Below, one piece after another: positions 23,228-36,059 of a stretch of DNA of 64,000 nt (positions within the stretch are counted from its first letter, which is position 1; every line of letters begins with the position of its first letter). The DNA comes from Caenorhabditis remanei. Lineage: Eukaryota > Nematoda > Chromadorea > Rhabditida > Rhabditidae. The translations under genes were made by a program, and so were the position numbers. The DNA lies in assembly GCF_010183535.1 (NCBI RefSeq), contig NC_071328.1:6820001-6884000 (forward strand), written 5' to 3'. The notes beneath the pieces were generated by a model. That model saw only the letters and a program-made list of their open reading frames with translations, did no database searches and was not told the DNA's origin.

Positions 23228-24513
23228 TCAGAATGCCACTTTACGTACGATAGTATTGATTGATGGCGGAGCATTTTCAAAAACTTCTGGGAAGCATTGG
23301 TTGGACAGCTGTGAAAGCTCTTTGAGATATGTTTCTGTGCTGAAAATGTTTATTGAAGCTGTCTATCTATGTTTTAGTTACTTACAGCAAATTCTCAGTC
23401 AACTTCTGTCGTTTCTCTGTTATTGAAGTCATTGAGCCATGTCTTTTCAGATGCTTTTCGAAATCATCAACGAAGTTAGTGCGATAATCAGGACAATCGC
23501 GACAGGAAAGTCTTTTGAGAAGCGGATTTTCACTGTCGAAATGAGACATAACATGATCGCGAACCGACATGATCAGCTTCGTAATTGGCTCTACGTCTTT
23601 GACTGTCTTGTTGCACTTTTCACATCGAATTCCATTTGCGATTAACTCATTCTAAAAATTGATGTTATAATTTTGCTGCGATTTAAAAAAAACCTTCGCT
23701 TTGTACTGCGCCATCACTGGCGGAGGTCTCATTTCAGCCACTGGTGCAGCAGGAGATGGAGCTGGAATTGTGTACCCCGAGTGATCATGAACGATTCCAG
23801 TACGAGATGCAGATGCAGTGAGCGCTTCCACTTTGCTCATCAAGTTGATCTTGAAATTTTTAGTTAATGTTTTACACAATTTTTCTCCGTTACCGAAAAC
23901 TCGTTGAGTTGATCCTTAGCCTTTCTACTGAGCTCTTCAAAATGCTCCATGGTAACATACTGTTGAGATGATGGGACAGGTGGTGACGGCTCTGGGAGAG
24001 GATTCAATAATTGATTCAAATCGTTTCTGATAGAAGGGAATCTGACAGTAGGTTTTCGTTCCATTCTCGAAACTGGAGTTGCTGTCGGATGAGCAAAAAT
24101 TGGAGTTTGGAAATTGTTGCTCATGTCTGCCGCGGTATCTGTGATACTATCCAAACATTTCGACTCCGTTTGTTCCGAAATACTCAGAAAATCGTCATGG
24201 AAGAATGGTTTTCCTTGGTGAATTTGGGTGATGAACTTGAAACCTTCGTGTTTCTTAAATTATTATATGATGCGAGGATAGAAAATTATTTAATTCTTAC
24301 CAGCTTGTCTGCCATTTGTTGTGCCAATTTCCTATCTCCAACGTATACGCTTAACTTCGTGTGAATATCCGGAATGTAATGCTCATATTTTTGTGGGTAT
24401 TCCTGTGAAAAATAAATTAGTTGTCGTTGATTTTTGAACAAAACCTGGAATTCATAGAACAATTGCGTATTTTGCTCTTCGGTGAGCGACTCTTTGAATA
24501 GCAGCGATAACAT
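23228..24513 (-). CDS. C2H2-type zinc-finger protein
   Basis: Six exons (24513-24445, 24402-24301, 24253-23894, 23849-23694, 23651-23386, 23339-23228) give 354 residues in frame. The N-terminal third is helical and acidic (SLLFKESLTEEQNTQLFYEF), and the middle is proline-rich and probably disordered (PIPAPSP-like stretches, LNPLPEPSPPVPSS). The C-terminal part has two Cys/His modules: CEKCNKTVKDVEPI...DHVMSH, then CRDCPDYRTNF followed by HLKRH, matching C-x2-C...H-x3-H. Two fingers suggest nucleic-acid or protein binding, but I do not recognise an orthologue. The start lies 13 bases after a TTTTCAG site, consistent with trans-splicing; an upstream exon ending at that acceptor cannot be excluded. 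Confidence 0.75.
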
Positions 24514-26140
24514 ACTGACTTCGTGGCTGAAAATACAGTGAACTATAGAACAAAAAAGCAAAAGTATGATGAGAATTATATCAAAATAGCATAGATTCCA
24601 GAAACTTAATAACTATTTGATGTTTTTTCAACAAGATTCAAAACGAAGAATTAAAAATTAGGTGAGGTCTTCGAAAAAGCAAAAACAACAACAAAAACAA
24701 GCAGGGACTACTGTAGACATACACAATGTGAAATCACGTACCTGACATTTTAACTGACGCGCAAGTCGCTTACTTCCTTTTTTCATTTTCCCTTTTGTTT
24801 TGAAGATTTGGAAAGGTAAGATTTTGGACATGTAATGCATTGACCACTGAAATATGACTAATCTTATTTTATTTCCTTTTTTGCTTTTTTTCTTCTGCAA
24901 CAACTCGTATAGAACTGGGAGTGTACGAGTCCATTGAAACCCGTAGTTTGGAAAATTAAGCTTCAATTGTCGTTCCAATTATGAATTGCAATTCGTTATG
25001 GAAAGATATGAACGCTTTTTATAAAACTTCAGTATACAAAAAGAGCGAGAGAACAAGTATGTCTGCGTCTCAGACCCTTTCTTCCTCTTCACACGTGATT
25101 CTCCCCACGCAAATAACGGCTTGTGGAGCATTTCGGACCCCAGAGTACGAGCTCTATTGATTTCATTCGCAGAAAAGAAAGTTGTGTGTCCACCCTCGAC
25201 CACCCTCACAAATGGAATGATGATGATACCAATGTATTCGGATTAAAAACATTTTAAATCCGCCCGAAACTTTTGCATAGTAAAGTTGTTCGCAACCTCA
25301 CTCAACGCAACCGGTCATTTTGAAGGTCTTCCTATCGACACGAAGCAAACTTTCACTTTTAAACTATTTTCGAAATATCTCACTCCGTCTCATTTTTAAA
25401 AACTCAATATTTCCAAAAAAAACCAATAACCATCCGAAAAGCTAACTTCAAGGTTACGCCGACCGACAAGACAAATATTTATCATTTTATCAAACTATAC
25501 GGTATACGGGTATAGTACAAAATCATTCACATTGATGCATCTTTTTTTATTTGTTCCCAAAGGGAATCGGCCTCTCAAGAAGTGCCCATTACGATTTTGC
25601 AAACTCTACTTTTTTGATTTTCTGTTATATTTCAATCATACAAGGAAAGAATAGGTGTGAAAATTTTAGTGATAAGAAATTTTGGTCGTTTTCTTGAAAT
25701 GAATCATTATGTCATTACAAAGTTTTCTTGAAATGAATCATTATGTCTTCACATTTCGATAGAAAAAGATCTTGGCCGATAAAAAGTACCTATTTGACGC
25801 TATATCTATTTAGACAATCTTCTTGCTTTTTAGTTTTGTTTTACCAATTTTCGAAAATGCCTCACTATTATCTCTGTTTTAAATGGTTGCCAATTCTTCC
25901 TTCTCTTCAGATTTCTAACAGGAAATTGTAGAAAGTGACAAGTTTTCTTTAGCGTTTCCGAGTATTAAAAAACCAAAAAGTATTGTTTTCTTCTATTTGT
26001 CTTCTATCCGCTTCTAATATGATAAGAACCCTTATGACTTCCGATACTTCTTGACCAAAAACCTCTCCATCTCTTTTTTTTAAACTAATTTCGAAATTAA
26101 AAAATTGGATTGCATGAACAAGATTGCTTTCAGATGAAAT
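24514..26140. promoter_or_regulatory. Divergent region between the zinc-finger gene and PPIP5K
   Basis: About 1.6 kb between two genes transcribed away from each other. Minus-strand frames at 24658-24978 and 24979-25209 lack family resemblance and consistent splicing. The region includes a CACGTG E-box in TTCACACGTGATT near 25090 and a 26-base direct duplication at 25688-25747. It probably carries both promoters. Confidence 0.45.
25688..25747. repeat. Two-copy tandem duplication upstream of PPIP5K
   Basis: The 26-base word beginning GTTTTCTTGAAATGAATC and ending ATTATGTC occurs at 25688-25713 and again at 25722-25747, separated by 8 bases (period 34). Copies look identical, so the duplication appears recent. 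Confidence 0.85.
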
Positions 26141-29100
26141 ATGGCTCCTAAAGGGAAAGAAGCTTCTACGGAACAAATATGGCCTTACAAGGTAACACAA
26201 ATATAACTGAACAAACTAAGCTAGAATTCTTTTTTTCAGATCACAATTGGAATCTGTGCGATGCACCGGAAAGCAACAAGCAAACCGATGCGGGCGATCA
26301 TGAAGAAACTTATTGATTTTTACGGGGTTCGTTAAAGTTTTCATAGAAAAATGCATCAATAATTTTCATGGAATCTCAAAAACATTGTCTTACTGTAACA
26401 AAGTAGCAATTCCTCACAACATCCACAGAGTGAATTTCAGCAATGGGTGGACTTCTTCATTTTTCCGGAACAAGTCATTCTGAATGAACCGATTGAAAAC
26501 TGGCCACTTTGTCACTGCTTGGTTTCGTTTCATTCAACAGAATTTCCACTGGAAAAAGTTAGTTCCAAGTGAACCTAGATTATCGAAATGCATTTATTCC
26601 AGGCCATCGCTTATGTGAAGCTTCGAAATCCATACGTCATCAACAATCTTGATCGTCAGTACGATTTGGTAGAAAAACTTTTGCTTCAAGTAAAACAACA
26701 ACTATTCAAAAATTACAGCTCGATCGACGCACTGTCTTCAAAATTCTCTCAGACAACGGGATCGAACATCCACGTCATGGATATGTGATTCGTGGCCGAG
26801 CAAACGAGCCAGATACCGAATTAGTTGAACATCCAGATCACATCGAAGTCAATGGAGAAGTGTTCAATAAGCCTTTTGTCGAGAAACCAATCAGTTCAGA
26901 GGATCATAATGTGTACATATATTATCCTTCAAGTGTTGGTGGTGGCTCACAACGTCTGTTTCGAAAGGTATTTTGAAGGTTAAAGGTTAAGAGCGAGCGA
27001 AAGTGAGTGTATGAGAAGGACGTTATCTGGTTATAAGAGAGATGACGTGACAACTACAACAACCGTAACCTCCCGACTAATTCATAATCAACATTTCTTT
27101 TCTATAGGGAACGATGTCCATCAAAGGCAAAAACGTCAAATCATGGCATGTGAGTGTGTAGATTTGAGAGCTTCAATGAGAGTACGAGACGGTTTTTAAA
27201 AATAAATTGTGAAAGTGAGAGGATTTATTCTAATTTCTTCCCCTTTTCCTTCAATTCTAACTAAATTTGCAGTGAAGATTCTAACCATTTTTGCTCTCTG
27301 CACCTATCCCCAATACGGCACTTTTTCCCGAACAAAGTATTCTTACTTCTAAAAGAACACCCTCCTTGATTCCTGTTCGTCGGAAAGTTACTACTTGCTG
27401 TAAACCCTTTCCGATGATCAGATTAAATAAAAAAGTATATAACAATCTCCAGATTAACAACCGAAGCAGTTGGTACTCTCCGAAGTCTGAAGTTCGTAAG
27501 GAAGGATCGTATATTTATGAAGAATTCATTCCTGCTGACGGAACGGATGTTAAAGTTTACGCAGTTGGCCCATTCTATGCACATGCGGAAGCTAGGAAAG
27601 CTCCAGGATTAGATGGAAAGGTAGTTATACGAACGAAATATATGCTCAAGAAATTCGAATTATAGGTTGAACGTGATTCCGATGGCAAAGAAGTTCGGTA
27701 TCCAGTCATTTTGAGTAACAAAGAGAAACAGATTGCGAAAAAAATTGTGCTCGCTTTCGGACAGACAGTATGTGGGTTCGACTTGCTTCGAGCCAATGGA
27801 AAGTCTTATGTGTGTGATGTCAATGGATTTTCCTTCGTTAAGACATCAACAAAATACTATGAAGTAAGGCTGATATTGTGTTTACTGATTTTTATAAATT
27901 TTATACCATTTCAGGACACCGCCAAAATTTTAGGCAATCAAATTGTTCGTCATTACGCGAAAACTAAAAATTGGCGAATTCCGAGTGACATGCCACAGCC
28001 ACCGATTCTCGATTTAGGACTTGGCGATGATCCTCCAATGATCACAACTCCATCGGGGAAGCTAGCAGAATTGAGATGTGTCGTAGCAGTAATTCGTCAT
28101 GGAGATCGTACTCCGAAACAAAAAATGAAGTTGGTGGTGACAGATCAACGATTTTTCGATTTATTCGAGAAGTATGATGGTTATAAGAAAAATGAAATCA
28201 AAATGAAGAAACCGAATCAACTGATGGAAGTATTGGAACTAGCAAGATCGTTGGTTACGGAAAAACAGGTCAGAAAAATGTAATTTAAACTGGAGCAATA
28301 TTTGTGAACATGATCAGGCAGAGAGTCTTTTAAGCAAACGCGAACTGAATGTCGATTCCAGTGATGTTAAGAAACCGTTGACTGTGTTTGCGTTTGATGG
28401 GTACTTGATTCCTTTGACTAATGTCTTTCCGGCGTTTTCAGTGACCAAATTGTTCAGGAAACTGAAAGGATATAGTTCCAGTTCAAAGATTTCGATTTGT
28501 TGAGACGGGTGGTTTGGCAGGATTCGCCCAGACCCTGAGATCTGAAATGATGGATTTGTATAAATTATCATAAGGAATTATTCACTCACAACTGTACCAA
28601 ATGCCTGGTTATTCTCTTTGTTACTAAGGTTTTTGCGGTATAAAGCTGCCTCGATTTGGAAGAGCTCATCACTGAGCATGAAATACTGAAATAGTACTCA
28701 TGTATAACGATTTCGCAGTTCAGAAACTTACTTGCGAACGTTCAGGGTAACATGTCTCTTGAAGAGTGAAGAAACCTGAGACATGTCGAGATGCGTCCAA
28801 TTTGAAGGCGTGCTGCGAGTTTATGGTGTCTGTGAAGATTGGAAGTAGGAGAGAAATGCAATCGGAGGCCTCTTCATCCAAGAAAAGACGATCTTGTTCC
28901 ATGTCTGTAACGAAAGAGGATACCACGGAAGTTTATATTCGGCAAAAAGTGAATCTCACCAAACTTGAAACCATTCACTGCTTTCGAAAAATGGTATAGT
29001 GTAGAGAAATCAAGCCCAGCTTCCTTCTCCGCGAATTTTTGACAGTACTTGTTAACAATTGTGCTGCGGAAGTCTTGGACACTGAATCATGAGTTTACAT

Positions 29101-32100
29101 ACTTTCTCAAATGAAAATACGTTATCTTACATATCATCAAAATTAGCCTCCTTTATGACGTCACCGAGTTCGAGTCGTTTCCTCATCTCTTGAACGAATC
29201 TTCTCGATTGTACTCCCGTATTTCTGTACCGGTGGGCCATATCTTTGCGGAAGATTATTTTCATAGAATCACAGAACGACTTCACGTCTTCGGCGGATGA
29301 GAATGGAATATTCTGTGAATTAATAGTGTTAAAATTTGTGAGATGAATAGAGTATTTCATACTGGTTTGTCATTTTGAGCTTTCTTGAGGTTATCAAATA
29401 GCGTTTCCGCATCTTGTTTACCGTGAATCGTTAAACTTGTTTCAATGAATGTAACTTTGATGAGAATATCCAGGAGCTTCCTCTCAGCTTCTTGTTCGCT
29501 CAAGTTTTCAATTTTTCGAAGCAAGTCCACTGATTCGAAAAAAGACTTCGCGTGTTTCTCTTGATAAATATTTCTGAAGTAGTTTCAAAATCGTAAATTG
29601 TAAGCCGTTTCTGAGACTCACTCCCACAATTCCGGTTCGTAATCTTCTTGCATTTTCGGCCATTCTGCCTTCAGATTCGTTAATGTATCCTTGATTGACA
29701 TATCTTTAAAGCGTAAATCTTTAAATTTGAAAAAACAAGTGGAACCACAAAAAAAACACGCAGAAAGAAGAGAGGGCTACGAAAGAGGGACAACTGCGGC
29801 AGCAAGTGTACCATTCCGTCTGGTCTGCGTCTCTCCAGTCTGACTGGTGGTGGTAAGAGCAAGGGAGAGGAGGAGAAGAAGAAAGAACATTCGCGAATGC
29901 ATTCAGATTCCTGGGAAAAATGTCATGGAAGGCGCGAAATAGATTCAAAACAGTACAAATATATCAACAGATCTATTAGCTACGTTCACAGATTAGATAA
30001 CTCAAAAATACGATTTGTAGACAAATATTCACAAGAACAAACTGAAAACAACAAACGATTCCAACTTAGAACGATCTCCAAAAATTATGAATCACACAAA
30101 TTTTGCAGCAAGACCGTCATCGTCTCATCACAAAAATGCGTGAAGGGTGTGATGAAGAAGATATTCACAAAACAGAACATGAATTGGAAGTTTGTGAAGA
30201 AGAGATGAAAAAATGGGAGCAGATGAGGACCGTTTTGGAAATGTACGAAACTTGTTATGATGGCATTGGTGACGTGGCATTTTTGTTTGCATGATGTTGA
30301 TTTGTGTTATGTATTTGTGTAAATAGGAAACACTTTTAAAAAGGCGGGAGTTTAGAAAATTGGGTGGGACTATAGCATATTATCTTATCTTACAACGAAG
30401 TTCCAGCGTAATAGATAAAATCAAATCCATCTTTCTCCTGTTTAAAAAAGTTTTTATACTGGAAATTTTTATAGAATTACTGTAGATTCAGAGAGTAGAA
30501 TTTGTAACTTATGTCGAGTAGTGAATGTATAGTTAAACATATTATCATTTTACGGTCTGATCCGTCTAATCTCTAACTAACTGTCATACCAAGTAACTCC
30601 ACTGTGATGTATTTTGAAATAAAATATTTGAATGTTTATTCGTAATAAGGGCATGCAAGCGATTTGGTTCTAGAGTATCGTATATTTTAGGTATGGGCAC
30701 TTCTCCGGAATCAATCGAAAGGTGCAGATGAAGTATTTGAAGGAACGAGAAACAAAGACATCAGATGAAGAGTTGAAACGAGATGGTGCTGCTTTGTTAC
30801 TAATTCTCAAATGGGGTGGAGAACTAACAACAGCAGGTTAGATCGAGATATTCCAGAAGTAGCAAAGCCTCCTGACTCTTACAGGAAACATGCAAGCAGA
30901 AGCTTTGGGACGCTTATTCCGAACTCTCTATCCGGGAATTCGGCGAACCGATGGTAAATCTTCTCCTGAAGACACACAAGGTCTCGGATTCTTGCGCCTT
31001 CACTCTACATATCGTCATGATTTGAAAATCTATGCTTCGGATGAGGGACGTGTACAGACTACAGCTGCTGCATTCGCAAAAGGATTATTGGCTTTGGAAG
31101 GAGAATTGACTCCTATTCTGATGCAGGTAAGAGTCTTAATTATACGATTTCATTAAATTCACACTTCAGATGGTTAAAAGCGCGAACACGGATGGTTTGT
31201 TGGATGATGATTGTCAAGCAAGACTTTACCAGACTGAATTGAAGAGATATCTTCACAAAGCACTTCAAGCTGATCGTGATTTCACACCGCAAGACTATCT
31301 TGAACTGAATCCAAACGGGCTTCGATCTATTACTGCTGCTATGGAGTTTATCAAGAATCCACGTAAAATGTGCCATGAGATCGCCGGTTACGTTGAGAAA
31401 ATGTGCGGGGTGATAGAAGAGTACTCGCAAACAAAGCCAAGTGGATCCACGTTGTATCTTCAAGAATCAATGGATTTGGCACAACGCCGATGGAATAAAG
31501 AATTGAGAGAGTTTCGAAGAAAGAATAAACACGGAGAAGTGGAATTTGACATCTCGAAAATACCAGATATTTATGATAATATCAAGTACGACATGGAACA
31601 TAATCCCGATCTGTGTATAAATAACGAAGTAGAATTCGAGAGAATGTATCTATGTGTTAAAAATATGGCAGATATCGTTGTTCCTCAAGAGTACGGTATA
31701 AAAACCGAGAACAAAATGGTGATTGCTCAACGGGTCTGCACTCCGCTACTTCGGAAAATCCGCAATGATCTTCATCGTTGCTTGGAGAATAAAGAATCAG
31801 AAGAGACGCAGACTCGATTGGATCCACGAGCTTCTCAGGGCATCGCCACGCCGTTCAGACATGTCAGAACTCGACTGTATTTCACTAGTGAAAGCCATAT
31901 TCATACTCTCATGAATCTTATAAGATACGGGAATTTGTGCTCCGTCGACGATAAAAAGTGGCAGCGAGCAATGAATTTCCTATCTGGAGTAACTGAATTC
32001 AATTATATGACTCAAGTAGTGTTGATGGTTTATGAAGATTCAAGAAAAGAGAAAGATGACACTGACACTGCTCCACGTTTTCATATTGAAATTCTCTTCT

Positions 32101-34680
32101 CACCAGGGCTCTATCCTTGTTTCCTCACAGAAAAAGAACGAATCTACGAGAGTCGATTCAAGTAGGTTTTAAGAGTGATTTGAAGAGCTTTATTCAAATT
32201 TTCAGTTTGAGTACCAATCCAAAACCAGCGACATCAAGCAGATCTTCTGGGAGAGAATCTAGAGACACTAACGATTCGGTTAGTTTTTTTTTTTCAATGG
32301 GAAGGGGGAGTAGTGGGTTGATACTGGATGAAGTTCCAAGATTATAATCCAGTCAATTTTACCCTTGGCGTACAAGTAATTCCATTCCAGGCATCATCCA
32401 GCACTGAGGGACGTCGACCGAGTACTGAAAAGGTGGTTACTGTAGTAACACCTACTCAATTGAGTACTCCACTAGTCACTAACGATGACTTATCAATAAG
32501 TAGCAATGCAGAATCTACAGCAGCTGAAAGCACAGGGTATTTCAGAAGTGTTTACTAAATCAAAATCCAAACGGTTTTCGATTTTCCAGACTGCTTAACA
32601 CAACTGGAAAGTCACATAACGATTCCGAAGACGACCTGAATGACGTGGAATCTGTCAATTTAGTTGCTTTAGATGAATTGAACAGCACTACAAAAGCTAG
32701 TCAGTTTTCGGAAAATTGAATCATACAATATTACTTGAAAATTGAGAATTCATGAGTTACTTTAAATGTCGCTTGAAGTGCTTCTATCTTTCTACCCCCT
32801 ATAACCATTGCATTACTTCCCTGAATTTACAGTAACCCCTTTGTTTGCAGTGGTCGACGATGGGAAAACGGCTAAACGGCAGAGAAGTGTGACTGGAGCT
32901 GAAAAGTCAATGGAGGTATTTAGATTTTGATGACGTGGCGAAACTAACAATACTTGTTTTTCTATGATTACAGGAAGGCGATAAACCGCATGGAGAATGG
33001 AAAGGAAATGGAGTGGCGAAGAGTGGAAGTCAGGTTGGCATTCATGTTCACTTTTCCCTGTTATGAAAATTGATTTTTTTTTCGAAAAGAATCGGTTTTC
33101 ATTACTCTGTCTTCTCTTTGAACTTCACTCTCTTATCATTCTTTTTTGCCGCTCAAGATATCGGTCGGATCGAATGAAACGGAATCTTGCAATGAAAGCA
33201 CAGAAACCGTTGGAGCAGGAAAAGGACAATGGGTAAAAGATTTATTGGATCAAACTAAACGAGCGATGGCGATGAATTCAATTCGAGAAGTTGAACCACC
33301 CGTTGTGGAAGAGGAATCGGCATCAGAGAGACAATCAAGATGTGAGATGAAACTTCATTTTTGAGGGAATTTAGGAGTTGAAAGAGTGATAATCCTTTTG
33401 AATAATGAATCACTAGCATGGTGTGAAAAACGAAAACTGATGATGAGAAGTGTTGAAAACTTTAAACATTCTAAACCATCCACTCCCAATTCCCTTTCCT
33501 TCCCAAACCTCCTTCCAATCCTTCCAATAATAATAAATGCATAAATTAGGTCAGCGCGGTTCATTCCACGTCACCGAACCAACTCAAGTCGACGAAAAAA
33601 GTGAGCGTTTCTCTTTGTTCTCAAATAAATCAACTCACCCCCATTTCTCATAAGCTTAGTTTTACCAGTGCTTTTATATGTGTCCCGTTTCTGTGTACTT
33701 AATTTTGTGCATGTCCGTTTTTCAAAAGAGATTCTGATTAGCTCAGCGCCCATTTATATGTCAAAGTAGTATTGTGATGTGTCTCACTTTTAGTTCATTT
33801 CATTTAGTCCTCGTTACTGCAATAGCTTTCAAATTGAATAAAAACCACTTTTGAGTTGTCTCTTTTAGTTCAGACTACTTGTTTTCTTCTAACACCCTTT
33901 TCAGTAGACGTAACACTAGAAAGTTTGTGTTCTAATTTGATTTTTCAAACTGATTATTTCTACTTACGGATTTCTTATTAATAATGGTTTTCAATTTTAG
34001 CTCGCCGATACTTCCCATATAGATTCAAACATCATACGGCTCAATTGCTAACAGGTTTGAATCATATTTTATCTAAAATGTTTCTATTCTTAATATTTTC
34101 TGAGTGACTTTCTCTATCTGAATCGTTCCAATAAAAATAATTATTCAGGAATGACTGGTGGAGGTGTTCACATGCAGAACAGATTGATCAGTACTGATGT
34201 ATTGACTGGAAAATTCGGAGATCATGACAAGAAGAATCCGAGAAAAGGTAACTCAATAGAGGATCATATTGCTAATGAAGTTTCCTCAAGATACAGATTT
34301 TGGTGCTGGAACTGCAGTTCTTTCGACTGCTGTTATTGCTAGATCTTCTTCAGCTCCACGTCTTATGACCTATGAATCGGAAGATTTTTCTGTCGGAGGT
34401 AAACAAATTAATTGTAGTCGTCAAAAAATGTTCCTATTCAGAAATCAAAAGGTTCTGGCCACCTCTCCGATCACTTGAAACCCTTCATGATAATATCAAC
34501 TTGGCACAGTTTGATGGATTCCTGGAAAGATTAATAAAAGGAGCACTCACTCCATTACCGTCTCCTCCGAAAACTCCACTCCCATCTGCTCTTTCTTGCG
34601 ATGCTATAAACAAGACTCCAACTCAAGACGAAGTGGAGCAAGTCATCGGAAAATTGGCACCAACGTCTAGCATTGATTGA
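26141..34680 (+). CDS. Diphosphoinositol pentakisphosphate kinase (PPIP5K/Vip1 family)
   Basis: PPIP5Ks add a 1-diphosphate to inositol hexakisphosphate or 5-InsP7, making inositol pyrophosphates, and carry a histidine-phosphatase-like domain that can remove them. Twenty-three exons (first 26141-26191, last 34442-34680) give 1332 residues in frame. The N-terminal RimK-like/ATP-grasp kinase domain shows [73 protein letters not shown] and [20 protein letters not shown]. The phosphatase domain begins with [16 protein letters not shown] (RHGxRTP) and continues with [37 protein letters not shown], and [12 protein letters not shown] with its conserved His. The last 300 residues are Ser/Thr-rich, probably disordered, and spread over many small exons suited to alternative splicing. 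TTTCAG lies 7 bases before the ATG. One intron (28269-30108) contains an antisense gene. Confidence 0.97.
27108..27149 (+). other. Candidate 42-base cassette exon of PPIP5K
   Basis: Inside the intron between the exon ending LFRK and the one starting INNRSSWYS, a pyrimidine-rich TTTCTTTTCTATAG acceptor is followed by exactly 42 open bases and a strong GTGAGTGTG donor. The segment encodes [14 protein letters not shown] and joins both neighbours in phase 0. The insert falls within a conserved loop of the kinase domain. Use is predicted, not shown. Confidence 0.45.
28314..29701 (-). CDS. Uncharacterised protein nested antisense in a PPIP5K intron
   Basis: Seven exons (29701-29622, 29573-29363, 29312-29131, 29081-28960, 28904-28732, 28685-28590, 28541-28314) join in frame to 363 residues, starting [20 protein letters not shown] and ending SRLLKRLSA. 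The whole gene lies within PPIP5K intron 28269-30108 on the opposite strand. The protein is mostly helical and charged ([39 protein letters not shown]) with a more hydrophobic middle ([15 protein letters not shown]). There is no signal peptide, transmembrane segment or motif that I recognise. Consistent splice sites and phase across six introns make it a real gene rather than chance frames. Transcription would collide with PPIP5K unless the two are expressed in different cells. Confidence 0.75.
30243..30690 (+). other. PPIP5K intron without other content
   Basis: This intron joins the exon ending in TVLEM to the one starting YGHFSG. It is AT-rich and contains no supported gene or repeat. It includes AATAAAATATTTG near 30620, which could act as a polyadenylation signal for a short isoform, but nothing else supports that. 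Confidence 0.4.
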
Positions 34681-34933
34681 TAAATTCCACTGATTCTCTT
34701 TCATTTCTTATGTGATGATTCGGTTGTTTCATTTTCAGTTTTACCTATTTATTTATTCTGGTTTTTGGTGATTTAAGGTTGTTTATGCCTTGTTAAAAGC
34801 TTTGGTTTTGAATAAATGTTTTTGGGAAATACTTGTATAAAGAACGTGTTCTATTCCAACTGACATGCCACAACAAACACATCTATTCTTATTTCCTTCT
34901 CCAAACTTTTTCAACTTATTTCCATTAACAAAA

Positions 34934-36059
34934 ATGGCGGCGGCACCACCTCCATTACAGTACAAAACTCTTCCTGATAGATAACAAAAATCATGGGTTT
35001 TCCAGAGATGCAGGATATCAAACAATGATTGAAGCGGAGCCAATCGATGAATTTGTGCATGAACAGACAACTCGAAGCAAGGAAACATATCAACAAGATT
35101 TGGATGAATTGAATTTAGATGATAAGAGAATTGAGAGATTTATTCGGAATGGAGAGGTTTGTGAACTACAGTAACCCACCAGTTGTCTTCTTTTGAATTT
35201 CAGAAGAATCGATATACCAACGTGGCGTGTTTCGATGAAGTTTTGGATCGAGATAACGAAGACTTCTATTGTCATGCGAATACATTCAGCACTCCATATG
35301 GAAACTTTATGATAAGTCAAGCACCGAAAGAGAATACTTGTGGAGATCATCTTCATATGATGTGGATATTCAATATCCGAACTGTCGTTTGTATGGTTTC
35401 AGCTGAAGAAGCTGGAGGATATTTTGTGCCGAAAGAAGGAGAGAAGTTCACTGTTTTCCAAAAATATACGATGAAAACAACGGCGATATTTGATGAGAAA
35501 CAGGGTGTAACTGTCTATCAATGTGAACTAAAATCTCATAAAGCACCGAAATCTCAATCCCGTCGAACCATTTATATCATCTGTTGTGATACTCCTGTTG
35601 CTGCAATCCGTTCGCCACGTCAACAAACAGTTCTCATGGAATATATGTGGTCGTTTGAAGAGACGGAAGCAATCGAGAGAAATGGAACAACATCTGATGC
35701 ATCGACAACTATTCTTGTTCATGGAGTATCGGGCACTCGTCGTTGTGTTTCATTCGTTGTCACTGCAGTCATGTGTCGTCAGATTCTGGAGACTGGACAG
35801 TTTTCTGCGATGGAGACGTGGATTGAAATGAGAAAGAGACGAGCTCATGCGTGCACTCGTAAACATGATTTCTATTCTTCTCTCTACACGGTTTTCGCTT
35901 TTTCTGCACAATCTGGTACTGTCAGTGAGACTGATCAGAACTTTCTGAAATCAATGACGGTAAGAAATGACGAGAGGGGGATTATAGAATCATACTTCAT
36001 TGTTGTAGGTCATGAAAGCTCTTCTGGAGAAACGACAGAATCGTGATAAGGACGACTGA
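34934..36059 (+). CDS. PTP-fold protein lacking the catalytic cysteine (pseudophosphatase)
   Basis: Four exons (34934-34959, 35006-35156, 35204-35959, 36009-36059) give 327 residues, starting MAAAPPPLQDAGYQ. The domain order is that of classical nematode tyrosine phosphatases: KNRYTNVACFDEVL (the KNRY motif), DFYCHANTF, FMISQAPKENTCGDHLHMMW (QAP and the tryptophan of the WxxxW region), and MVSAEEAGG. The signature loop is ILVHGVSGTRRCVSF: the invariant Cys of HCxxGxxR is Gly, while His, Gly and Arg remain. The WPD loop is also not recognisable (HKAPKSQSRR). It is therefore probably a non-enzymatic phosphotyrosine or protein binder. Worms have many PTP-like paralogues, several expressed in sperm; I cannot name an orthologue. 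It begins about 250 bases after PPIP5K on the same strand, with no clear trans-splice acceptor at the ATG. Confidence 0.85.

Noticed and set aside
24658..25209. Two minus-strand frames upstream of the zinc-finger gene
   Set aside because: No recognisable domain or phase-consistent splice link to the downstream gene; composition fits promoter DNA.
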